A stretch of 64,000 bases of DNA, from positions 1 to 64,000 of the forward strand of contig JAODMS010000241.1 in NCBI GenBank assembly GCA_025464925.1, read 5' to 3'. This DNA is from Arthrobacter sp. Its GTDB lineage: Bacteria > Actinomycetota > Actinomycetes > Actinomycetales > Micrococcaceae. The notes under the pieces are model-generated. The model had not been told where the DNA came from, did not search any database, and was given only the letters and a program-made list of their open reading frames with translations. Position numbers and translations under genes: made by a program. Of this stretch, positions 7,996-15,756 are shown one piece after another. Within the stretch, counting starts at the first letter, position 1; the number at the start of each line of letters is the position of its first letter.

Positions 7996-9480
7996 TCAGT
8001 TGTCGATGATCGCTACGGCCTTGGTCTCCAAGTAGGTCTCGAACCCCTCGATCCCGTTCTGGCGGCCGACACCGCTGGCCTTGTAGCCGCCGTAGGGTGA
8101 GTCCGCGGAGTACCACACGCCGCCGTTGACTCCCAGTGATCCGACTCGCAACCGGCGGGCCATGCTCATGGCCCTCTCGTTGCTGGCAGAGAAGATGCCT
8201 CCCGACAGGCCGTAGGCGCTGTCGTTGGCGATGCGGATCGCGTCCTCGTCGTCGTCGTACGGGATGACCGTGAGCACGGGGCCGAAGATCTCCTCCTGCG
8301 CGATCGTCATCGAGTTGTCGACGTCGACGAACAGGGTCGGCTCGATGAACCAGCCCTTCGGCAGGTGCGCGGGGCGACCGCCACCGACGACCAGCTTGGC
8401 ACCCTCTTCGACGCCTCTCTGGATGTAGCCCTCGATGCGGGCACGCTGCTTCGCGCTGATGACCGGGCCCATCATGTTGTTGGGGTCGGTCGGGTCGCCG
8501 TAGGGCACTTGCTTCATCGCCGCGGTGATGAGCTCGACGCCCTCCTCGTAGCGGGACCGCGGCAGCAGCATGCGGGTCTGCATCGAACAACCTTGACCGG
8601 CGTGCATGCAGACCGACATGCCGCTGGGGACGACGGTCGCAAAGTCGGCGTCGTCGAGCACGATCATCGCCGACTTGCCGCCCAGTTCCAGGAACACGCG
8701 CTTGAGGGTGGCGGCTCCCTTCTCCATGATCCGTTTGCCGGTCACGGTGGAGCCGGTGAACGAGATCATGTCGACCCGCGGGTCGAGCGTCAGCTCCTCA
8801 CCCACCAGGTGGTCGGAAGAGGTGACCACGTTGACCACGCCCGCCGGGATGTCGGTCCGCTCAAGGATCAGCCGGCCCAGCCGGGTGGCGTTCCACGGGG
8901 TGTCCGGTGCCGGCTTGAGCACCGTCGTGTTCCCCGTTGCCAACACCTGCGCGAGCTTGTTGGCGGTAACCTCGAACGGATAGTTCCACGGCACGATGCT
9001 GCCGACGACGCCGAGCGCCTCCTTCCAGACGAAGCGCCTGCTGGGCACGCCGAACGGGGCGGCCTTCGGCAGTTCACGCTCCCACTGGAACTCCTCGATG
9101 TGCTTGGCCGGCCAGGCGAAGGCGTCGGCCAGCGGCGCCTCGAGCTGGGCGATGCTGGTAACCATGACCGGGGTGCCGACTTCGGCCACGAGCTCGGAGC
9201 GGAACTGCTCCAGCTCGCCCTGGATCGCGTCCTGCAACTGGATCAGGCAGCGGGCGCGGAATGCGTGGTCGGTCGACCACGACGTCTCGTCGAAGGCCCG
9301 GCGTGCCGCGGCGATGGCCCGGCGCATGTCGTCGGCGTCCGCATCCGCGACGTCACCCAGCACCTCCTCGGTGGCCGGGTTGATGTTGTCGAAGGTCCTC
9401 CCCGACGCGGCCGCGACCAGTTCACCGTCGATGAGCATCCGACGCTCGGGCTCGTAGGGAACGAGGCCTGAGTCCGACAT
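7996..9480 (-). CDS. Aldehyde dehydrogenase
   Basis: Full-length NAD(P)-dependent aldehyde dehydrogenase, 494 aa. The nucleotide-binding region includes PWNYPFEV and FTGSTVTGKR; the general base is Glu265 in LELGGK and the nucleophile Cys298 in GQGCSMQ. EEIFGPVL and the C-terminal strand PYGGYKASGVGRQ complete the fold. ATG at 9480 has GGAGGA upstream. It probably oxidises an aldehyde formed by the P450/SDR steps. It is closely similar to the partial enzyme at 1-497. It is transcribed away from the ferredoxin-P450 operon at 9710, sharing the 229-base region between. Confidence 0.95.
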   Translation of the reverse strand: MSDSGLVPYEPERRMLIDGELVAAASGRTFDNINPATEEVLGDVADADADDMRRAIAAARRAFDETSWSTDHAFRARCLIQLQDAIQGELEQFRSELVAEVGTPVMVTSIAQLEAPLADAFAWPAKHIEEFQWERELPKAAPFGVPSRRFVWKEALGVVGSIVPWNYPFEVTANKLAQVLATGNTTVLKPAPDTPWNATRLGRLILERTDIPAGVVNVVTSSDHLVGEELTLDPRVDMISFTGSTVTGKRIMEKGAATLKRVFLELGGKSAMIVLDDADFATVVPSGMSVCMHAGQGCSMQTRMLLPRSRYEEGVELITAAMKQVPYGDPTDPNNMMGPVISAKQRARIEGYIQRGVEEGAKLVVGGGRPAHLPKGWFIEPTLFVDVDNSMTIAQEEIFGPVLTVIPYDDDEDAIRIANDSAYGLSGGIFSASNERAMSMARRLRVGSLGVNGGVWYSADSPYGGYKASGVGRQNGIEGFETYLETKAVAIIDN

Positions 9481-9557
9481 GGGTCCTCCAGAGAGTCGCG
9501 TCCCGCGAATGAGACGTCAGGCCGGGAAACTACGCGTGAGGCAGGACACACTCAAGG

Positions 9558-9587
9558 CTTGTATGTGACCCGCAACACTGATACACA
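9558..9587 (+). promoter_or_regulatory. Promoter of ferredoxin-P450-ferredoxin operon, shared with 2996-3025
   Basis: TTGTAT (9559-9564), 17-nt spacer, TACACA (9582-9587). The opening CTTGTATGTGA is identical to the element before the first P450 gene, and GATAC recurs at the same offset. The start site would leave a leader of about 115 bases, similar to the other operon. Confidence 0.55.
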
Positions 9588-9709
9588 TCGGGTCCACGTC
9601 TCACACGCGATACAGAGGCCCTTCCTATTCGCTCCACGCCGAGGGCTCATTCACCGGCAGCGTGGAGGGCCGATGGAGCGTCGTCGCCACTCCCCGTTAC
9701 GGAGGAACC

Positions 9710-10054
9710 GTGCCCTACGTGATCACCGATGCGTGCATCGATGTCCTCGACCGCACCTGCACCAAGGAATGCCCGGTCGACTGCATCTATGAGGGTGCGC
9801 GCGCGATGTACATCAACCCTGAGGAGTGCATCGACTGCGGCGCGTGTGAGCCGGTCTGCCCCAGCGACGCCATCTACTACGAGGACGAGCTTCCCGACGA
9901 CAAGCGCGTCCACGTCGCCGACAACGCCCGATTCTTCACCGACGTCCTCCCCGGTCGCGAAGCGCCGCTGGGCACGCCCTTGGGAGCCCGCCGCGTCGGC
10001 GCAGTCGGGGAGGACACCGACCTCGTGCGATCCGCACGCCCACGCTCCGACTAG
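9710..10054 (+). CDS. 7Fe ferredoxin (3Fe-4S/4Fe-4S)
   Basis: Ferredoxin of 114 aa. Cysteines at 9, 17, 21 and 25, then 40, 43, 46 and 50 ([11 protein letters not shown]), are the pattern of 7Fe ferredoxins with one 3Fe-4S and one 4Fe-4S cluster. The GTG at 9710 was chosen because GGAGG lies a few bases upstream and the protein then begins PYVITDACID as in relatives. It opens the operon ferredoxin, P450, ferredoxin and is the intact counterpart of the broken gene at 5978-6320. Confidence 0.93.
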   Translation: MPYVITDACIDVLDRTCTKECPVDCIYEGARAMYINPEECIDCGACEPVCPSDAIYYEDELPDDKRVHVADNARFFTDVLPGREAPLGTPLGARRVGAVGEDTDLVRSARPRSD

Positions 10055-10103
10055 CCGCATCTCGCTCGATCCGCCAGTCCACTTCCACGACAAGGAGACG
10101 CCC

Positions 10104-11321
10104 ATGGCATCCCAGCCCACCGTCGAGGCCTCACCCCCGGACGCGGACCGGGAGGCTCGGCTCGAGCAGTTCATGCGCGATCGGGCCAACGACCCGCGCG
10201 CCTACTACGCGGAACTGCGCGCTCGGTGCCCTGTCGACTTCGACGAGCACCGTGACGGCCCCGCGGCGCTCACGCGCGCCGATGTCGAGTCGGTCCTGCG
10301 CGACACCGACCTCTGGTCCAACGAGACACCGATCATGGGCAGCGCCGAGCCGGTGATCCCGCTGGGCGTCGACCCGCCCCAGCACTCCGTCTACCGCAGA
10401 CTGCTCGACCCGCTGTTCTCTCCGAAGCGGATGAAGGCGCTCGAGCCGGCGGTGACCGTCCATGTGAACCAGATGATCGACGCGTTCATCGACAAGGGCG
10501 AGTGCGACTTCTCCGCCGACGTCGCCGTCCCGCTGCCCTGCCTGACGTTCCTCACCCTGCTCGGTCTCCCGGCCGAAGAGCTCGACGACATGGTGCGCTG
10601 GAAAGACATCATGATCCGCCCGGAGATCATCGCCGGGAGCCGCGAGGCCGGGCAGCAGCTGCAGATTGAGACCGCCGGCCAGATCTACCAGCGGTTCGGC
10701 CAGGAACTCGCGCTCAGGCGGGAGCAGCCGCGGGACGACCTGATGAGCTTCCTCCTCACCGCCGAGGTCGAGGGCGGCCGGAAACTCTCGGAGAGCGAGA
10801 TCCTGCGCACGCTCTTCCTGCTGCTGGCGGCCGGGCTGGACACGGTGACGATCTCGCTGGAGTGCATATTCAACTTCCTGATCGAGCACCCGGAAGCCCG
10901 TCAGATGCTGGTCGACGAGCCGGACACCATGGACGGCCTCATCGAGGAGCTGCTGCGCTGGGAGAGCCCCGTGATGGGCGCCTCCGCGCGTCGCGCGACC
11001 CGGGACACCGAGCTGTCCGGCTGTCCCATCCCCGCCGGCACGATGGTCCTCCCCTCGATCGCCGCGGCCAACCTCGATCCCGACACCCCGGGCTCCCAGC
11101 AGGTCGACCTGCGGCGCAAGGACAAGAGCCACCTCGCGTTCGGTGGCGGCCCGCACCGGTGCCTCGGCTCGCACCTCGCCCGGATGGAGCTGCGCGTGGT
11201 GATCCGTGAGTGGCACCGGAGGATCCCCGAGTACCGGCTGAAGCCCGGCGTCACCGTGGAGTGGACCCCGTCGTCGCTCCGGGGCATCGACCACTTGCCG
11301 CTGGAGTGGGATGCCCGGTGA
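10104..11321 (+). CDS. Cytochrome P450
   Basis: Second class I P450, 405 aa. The oxygen-binding helix reads AAGLDTVT, the ExxR motif is EELLR, and the heme loop is FGGGPHRCLGSHLAR with the thiolate Cys near residue 353. ATG at 10104 has AAGGAG six bases upstream. Its stop overlaps the start of the next ferredoxin by four bases (GTGA), so the two are translationally coupled. It resembles the P450 at 1622 in layout and in the C-terminal REWHRRIPEY stretch, but diverges elsewhere. Substrate not determinable. Confidence 0.95.
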   Translation: MASQPTVEASPPDADREARLEQFMRDRANDPRAYYAELRARCPVDFDEHRDGPAALTRADVESVLRDTDLWSNETPIMGSAEPVIPLGVDPPQHSVYRRLLDPLFSPKRMKALEPAVTVHVNQMIDAFIDKGECDFSADVAVPLPCLTFLTLLGLPAEELDDMVRWKDIMIRPEIIAGSREAGQQLQIETAGQIYQRFGQELALRREQPRDDLMSFLLTAEVEGGRKLSESEILRTLFLLLAAGLDTVTISLECIFNFLIEHPEARQMLVDEPDTMDGLIEELLRWESPVMGASARRATRDTELSGCPIPAGTMVLPSIAAANLDPDTPGSQQVDLRRKDKSHLAFGGGPHRCLGSHLARMELRVVIREWHRRIPEYRLKPGVTVEWTPSSLRGIDHLPLEWDAR

Positions 11322-11509
11322 AGGTCGCCATCGACCAGGGCCGCTGCCAGGGACACGGCCGGTGCTACGAGCTGGCGCCCGAGGTCTTCACCGACGACGA
11401 GAGCGGCTACGGCTCAGTGGTCGCACCGGACCTCCCCGCGTCCTACGCCGACCAGGCCCGGGCCGCGGTCAACGTCTGTCCCGAGCGCGCTATCTCGATC
11501 GCCGACTGA
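11318..11509 (+). CDS. 3Fe-4S ferredoxin of P450 type
   Basis: Ferredoxin of 63 aa with Cys10, Cys16 (CQGHGRC) and Cys54 (VCPERAI), the ligand set of a 3Fe-4S cluster. The GTG start overlaps the P450 stop as GTGA, which strongly suggests it is the dedicated electron donor of that P450. A hairpin lies downstream. Confidence 0.93.
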   Translation: MKVAIDQGRCQGHGRCYELAPEVFTDDESGYGSVVAPDLPASYADQARAAVNVCPERAISIAD

Positions 11510-11523
11510 CGAGGATCGCTGCT

Positions 11524-11555
11524 GCTGTCCCGGGCCGGTCCCGGTCCGGGACAGC
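11524..11555 (+). terminator. Hairpin after the P450-ferredoxin operon
   Basis: GCTGTCCCGGGCCGG (11524-11538) pairs with CCGGTCCGGGACAGC (11541-11555) with one G-T position and a 2-nt loop. It lies only 24 bases before the next gene on the same strand, so it could end or attenuate transcription. Confidence 0.5.
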
Positions 11556-11578
11556 ATCCACGAACGAAGGAGTTTCCG

Positions 11579-12811
11579 CTGAATCGTCCGATGGAGGGCG
11601 TACGCGTCCTCGAGGTCGCCCAGTTCACGTTCGTGCCGGCATCCGGGGCGGTGCTCGCGGAGTGGGGCGCCGACGTGATCAAGGTGGAGCACGCGGTCAC
11701 CGGCGACGCGCAACGCGGCCTGGTACGCCTGCTGGGGCTCGACGTCGTCAGCACGACGACGACCTTCTTCCCGATCATGGAGGGCCCGAACCGGGGCAAG
11801 CGCAGCATCGGGCTGGACCTCGCGACCCCTGAGGCCGCGGAGATCCTTGCTGAACTCATCCTCCGCTCCGACGTCTTCGTCACCAACTACCTGCCCTCGG
11901 CTCGGGCCAAGCTCCGGATCGACGTGGAGGACGTGCGCACGATCAACCCGGACATCATCTACGTCCGAGGCAGCGCATTCGGTGCCCGCGGGGACGACGC
12001 AGACAAGGGCGGGTACGACAGCACGGCCTTCTGGGGCCGCGGCGGCAGCGCCGCGAGCGTCACTCCGCCCGACGCCGACCGGCTGACCGGCATGCCCACC
12101 GGGGCGTACGGGGACTCGATGGGTGGAATGACCATCGCCGGAGGGATCGCCGCCGCGCTGTACGCCCGCACGGTCACCGGCAAGCCGTCGATCGTCGACG
12201 TCTCCCTGCTCGGTGTCGGGGCCTGGGCCACGCAGTTCTCGGTCAACCTCGCCCTGCTGGCGGGAGGACCGCTCCCCCAGACCGCGACGCCGAGGCACGG
12301 GTCCGCTGCCAATCCACTCGCAGGGGCCTACCGGACCGCCGATGACCGCTGGCTCATGCTGACGATGCTGCAGCCGGGGAAGTACTGGCCGGAGTTCTGC
12401 GCAGCCATGGGCCGACCCGAGCTCGCCGAGGACGAGCGTTTCGACACCACCGAGAAGATCATGGCGAACGCCCCGGAGGCCGCGGACATCGTCGCCCAGG
12501 TCCTCGCGGGCATCACCTACGAGGAGTGGGTCGCGCGGATGGAGGGCACGTCGGGCCCGTGGGCGCTGGTCCAGAACACCTACGAGGTGGGCATGGACCC
12601 GGCACTGCGCCAGAACGGGTTCATCGCGCAGGTCACCGACGCCGACGGGATCCCCCGCGAGCTGGTCGCCAACCCGGTGCAGTTCGACGGGACCCCGGTG
12701 ACCAGCCGCCGCGCCCCGCAGTTCGCCGAACACACGGATGAGATTCTCCGGGAGCTCGGGAAGACCGACGACGAGCTCATGGAGCTCAAGATCGCCGGCG
12801 CCGTCACCTGA
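11579..12811 (+). CDS. Family III CoA-transferase (CaiB/BaiF), likely CTG start
   Basis: Single-domain family III CoA-transferase, 410 aa, moving CoA between acids through an aspartyl anhydride. EGVRVLEVAQF and GADVIKVE form the N-terminal nucleotide-like fold; the catalytic Asp is in AYGDSMGG. The first ATG (11591) lies 18 bases from the ribosome site AAGGAG, whereas the in-frame CTG at 11579 is spaced six bases and gives MNRPMEGVRVL, the usual N-terminus of the family, so CTG is the probable start. It may activate the acid made by the upstream oxidation module. Confidence 0.9.
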   Translation: MNRPMEGVRVLEVAQFTFVPASGAVLAEWGADVIKVEHAVTGDAQRGLVRLLGLDVVSTTTTFFPIMEGPNRGKRSIGLDLATPEAAEILAELILRSDVFVTNYLPSARAKLRIDVEDVRTINPDIIYVRGSAFGARGDDADKGGYDSTAFWGRGGSAASVTPPDADRLTGMPTGAYGDSMGGMTIAGGIAAALYARTVTGKPSIVDVSLLGVGAWATQFSVNLALLAGGPLPQTATPRHGSAANPLAGAYRTADDRWLMLTMLQPGKYWPEFCAAMGRPELAEDERFDTTEKIMANAPEAADIVAQVLAGITYEEWVARMEGTSGPWALVQNTYEVGMDPALRQNGFIAQVTDADGIPRELVANPVQFDGTPVTSRRAPQFAEHTDEILRELGKTDDELMELKIAGAVT

Positions 12812-12848
12812 GGACTCCCTCCCCCGCCCCCGTCACCCTGAGGAGCAC

Positions 12849-13870
12849 GTCACGATCGAGACCACAGCCCCCACGCGGCCGGACCCCGACATCACCGGTG
12901 TCCGGGTGACCCGGGCCGACGGCGCCTCGGTGCGCGAGCTGCGCGCGCGGGTGGCGACCCATCTCGTCGGCCGGGAGCGGGAGACTGACCTCCTCCTCGC
13001 CGCGATCGCCGCTGGCCGAGACGTCCTCATCGAAGGTCCGCCGGGCACATCGAAGTCGACCCTGCTGCGGTCGATCACCCATGAGTGGGGAATCCCGCTG
13101 CTCTTCGTCGAGGGCAACGCCGACCTGACTCCGGCTCGCCTGGTCGGCCACCACAACCCGGCCCGGGTACTTCGCGAGGACTACACCGAAGACAACTTCG
13201 TCGCAGGGCCGCTGGTGACAGCCATGCGCAGCGGGGGCTTCCTGTACCTGGAGGAGTTCAACCGGGCACCGGAGGACACCCTCAACACGCTGCTCACCGC
13301 CATGGCCGAACGACGCATCACGGTCCCCCGCCTGGGGCCAGTGGAGGCCCGGCCGACCTTCCGGGTCGTCGCCTCGATGAACCCCTACGACAACATCGGG
13401 ACGACGCGGCTGTCCTCCGGCGTCCTGGACCGGCTCTGCCGCCTCGCGGTGGGCTACCAGGACGCGGCGGCCGAGCGCGGCATCGTAGCCTGGCGCACCG
13501 CGGTGGAATCCGCGCGGCTGGTGGCCGACGCGGTCGCGGTGACGCGGGCGACGCGGTCGCGGTGACGCGGGCGACGCGGGAGCGCGAGGACGTCCGGCAA
13601 GGCAGCAGCGTGCGCGGAGCGATCGACGTCGCCCTGGTGGCCGCCCAGCTTGCCGCGCTGCGGGAGGTCCCGCTGCCCGGCGTCGACTCGGAGCTGCCAC
13701 CCCGGGACCTGCCGGGCGACTACACCGCCGTGGTGCTGGACGCGATGCTCGTGGCACTGTCGGGACGGATCCAGCTCGACGAACTCCTCGCCGAGACGCC
13801 GGAGGCCGTGCTCCGGGAGATATGGGAGGACCACTTCCTCCTGCAGCCCGCGGTGGCCGACCCCGGTTGA
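12849..13870 (+). pseudogene. MoxR-type AAA+ ATPase, frameshifted by a 23-bp tandem duplication
   Basis: AAA+ ATPase of the MoxR/CbbQ/NorQ group. Walker A is EGPPGTSKST, Walker B is FLYLEEFNRAPED, and the sensor region contains ASMNPYDN. The frame stops at 13563-13565 because a 23-base unit at 13530-13552 is repeated exactly at 13553-13575. Deleting one copy rejoins VTRATREREDV to the C-terminal helical part ending at 13870. No normal start codon fits: after GAGGAG at 12840-12845 come GTC (12849) and ACG (12852); GTG 12906 is in frame without a ribosome site. Either the gene is dead or assembly has misrepresented it. Such ATPases work with VWA partners, as next door. Confidence 0.85.
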
Positions 13871-13984
13871 AGGACGGTCGAGGGCGACTCGCCCCTCGCC
13901 CGGCCGGGCCGGCGGGCCGCCGGGCCACGGCGCCCCCTGCGGCCGCTCCCCCGCCGGCCCAAGCAGCTGGCCGCGGAACCGGCC

Positions 13985-14875
13985 GTGTTCCGTCCCGGCG
14001 CCGGCGGACACGCCCTCGTCACCAGCGGGGATGCGCGCTGCCGCAGCGGCGCGGCGGGTCCGGCCGGCGACACCACGCCGGGCTCCTCCGACGAGCAGGG
14101 ACAGGTGATCGAGCTCGCCGACCTCGATGCGGCCGCGACGGCCGCGGACGCCCTCGCGCGGCGGCAGGCCCGTGACATCGCCCGCCGGCTCGCCGTCGCC
14201 CGCCCACGGCACGACGACCGCAGTCGCGGAGCCGGTGGGGAGCTGGCCAGCGTCCGATGGCGCGCAGGGTCGGACGACATCGACCTCGACCGGACCCTGG
14301 ACGCGCTGGCCGAGACCCCGTTCCCGGAGGACGACGACGTCGTCGTCCGCGAGCGCAGGCGGAAGCGCCGGTCGGTCGTCCTCGTCGTCGACGTCTCCGG
14401 ATCCATGCGGGGCGAGCGGGTGCGCACGGCGGCCGCGGCCGTTGGCGCCCTGGCGGGCGAGCTGGCCCGCGACCGCGTGGCGGTGGTCGCCTTCTGGTCT
14501 GACGCCGCAGTCCTGCTACGGCTCGGCGAATCCGTCGAGCCCGACGGCATCCTGGACCTCCTGCTCCGCGTGCCCACCGAGGGCCTGACCAACGTGGCCT
14601 TCGCCCTCGAGGTGGCACGCCGTCAGCTCGCCGGCGTGCCGCCGAGGGATGCCCGCGTGCTGCTCCTGTCGGACTGCGTCCACAACGCCGGACCCGATCC
14701 GCGCTCGGTGGTCGCGAGCCTCCCTCGACTCGACGTGCTGGTCGACGTCGCCGGAGAGGTCGACACCGATCTGGGGCGGGACCTGGCCGCCCTCGGCCGC
14801 GGCCGGCTCCAGCTGATCCGGACCCATCGCGACGTGGCGGGCGCGGTCAACGCCCTCTTCGACGACCGCCGCTGA
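13985..14875 (+). CDS. VWA-domain protein, partner of the MoxR ATPase
   Basis: Protein of about 296 aa with a C-terminal von Willebrand A domain. The metal-site motif is DVSGSM, the threonine is in GLTNVAF and the aspartate in LLSDCVHN. The N-terminal part is low-complexity and basic. GTG at 13985 is the only normal start in frame; the frame is open back to the ATPase stop at 13870, so the true start could be upstream at a rare codon. In MoxR/VWA pairs (CbbQ-CbbO, NorQ-NorD) the two proteins together activate or insert metal into an enzyme; the client here is not evident. Confidence 0.75.
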   Translation: MFRPGAGGHALVTSGDARCRSGAAGPAGDTTPGSSDEQGQVIELADLDAAATAADALARRQARDIARRLAVARPRHDDRSRGAGGELASVRWRAGSDDIDLDRTLDALAETPFPEDDDVVVRERRRKRRSVVLVVDVSGSMRGERVRTAAAAVGALAGELARDRVAVVAFWSDAAVLLRLGESVEPDGILDLLLRVPTEGLTNVAFALEVARRQLAGVPPRDARVLLLSDCVHNAGPDPRSVVASLPRLDVLVDVAGEVDTDLGRDLAALGRGRLQLIRTHRDVAGAVNALFDDRR

Positions 14876-15097
14876 CGTCGACTCTGCGGTCCATGTACCG
14901 GAAGCGTTCCCGTGCCCTTGACGGTTGCGCTTCCGTCGATGACCATCGGCCAGACGCCGACGAGCCCTCGTGCCATGGAGGACTCCTCGAGTCGGCCAGC
15001 CGGCCAGAGGCCTTTCCCGCTCCCCGGCGAGGGCCAAGTCCTCCGGCCACTCGCTCACCGGTGCGTCCGTCCGGGACGCCGAGGAAAGGAACGCACC

Positions 15098-15292
15098 GTG
15101 CAGCGACTCATCGCCGGCCGGCACCGTGACGTGGTCGTGGCCCGCTGGCAGGACCTCGACGCCTGGGGCGCCCGTGCGCACGACCACCCCACCGGGATCG
15201 TCGCGATCGTGGGTCTCGACCCGGTCCTCATGTCACGGGAATACATCACGACCGAGGTGTGTACCCGGCTCGTCGAAAGGCGAGCGGACTGA
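15098..15292 (+). CDS. Small unknown protein, 64 aa
   Basis: Not recognised. GTG at 15098 follows GAGGAAAGG at a workable distance. The protein begins VQRLIAGRHRDVVVARW and carries VGLDPVLMSREYITTEV near its end. The next protein has a related stretch, LIGADPIMSGTNYAATL, so the two may share a small fold. It lies downstream of the AAA/VWA pair and two bases before the next gene, suggesting an operon with it. No signal peptide or membrane segment. Confidence 0.6.
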   Translation: MQRLIAGRHRDVVVARWQDLDAWGARAHDHPTGIVAIVGLDPVLMSREYITTEVCTRLVERRAD

Positions 15293-15294
15293 AG

Positions 15295-15756
15295 GTGGCG
15301 CCCACCCACATCGGTCTCCGGTGCGACGACGAACGCGTGGAGGTCGACTGGCAGCTCACCCGCGAACACGAGGTCCCCCGGTTGTGGGAATCCGACCGCG
15401 CCGAGGACGACCATGAGCTGCTCGCCCGTCCCGAGTGCTTCCAGGAGGTGCTTCACAGCCGCCCGGACGTCGTCGTCCTGTCCGCCCGCCTCGGGCAGGG
15501 CGGACAGGCCGGGACGGCGCGCCTGAATGCCGCCTACGGCACCGTCCACACCGAGTCCACGCTGCGCCTGGGTGGCCCCGCCATGGGCGACCTGAACCCC
15601 GACGAGCTGATGACGCTGGTCCGTCTCATCGGGGCCGACCCGATCATGTCCGGCACGAACTACGCGGCCACGCTGCGGCCACTTCCCCTGACCGACGACG
15701 AGCCGCCTGGACGGACACGACGACGCCGAGGGGGTCTGGGGTGCACGGTGACGTGA
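15295..15756 (+). CDS. Unknown protein, 153 aa
   Basis: Not recognised. GTG at 15295 follows the previous stop by two bases with GAAG just upstream. The N-terminal half is acidic (DDERVEVDW, LWESDRAEDDHELL); the middle has RPDVVVLSARLGQGGQ and LNAAYGTVHTESTLRLGG; the end has LIGADPIMSGTNYAATL, which echoes the 64-aa neighbour. It is soluble by composition. Its stop lies within the start region of the MFS gene, so it is co-translated with that transporter. Confidence 0.65.
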   Translation: MAPTHIGLRCDDERVEVDWQLTREHEVPRLWESDRAEDDHELLARPECFQEVLHSRPDVVVLSARLGQGGQAGTARLNAAYGTVHTESTLRLGGPAMGDLNPDELMTLVRLIGADPIMSGTNYAATLRPLPLTDDEPPGRTRRRRGGLGCTVT

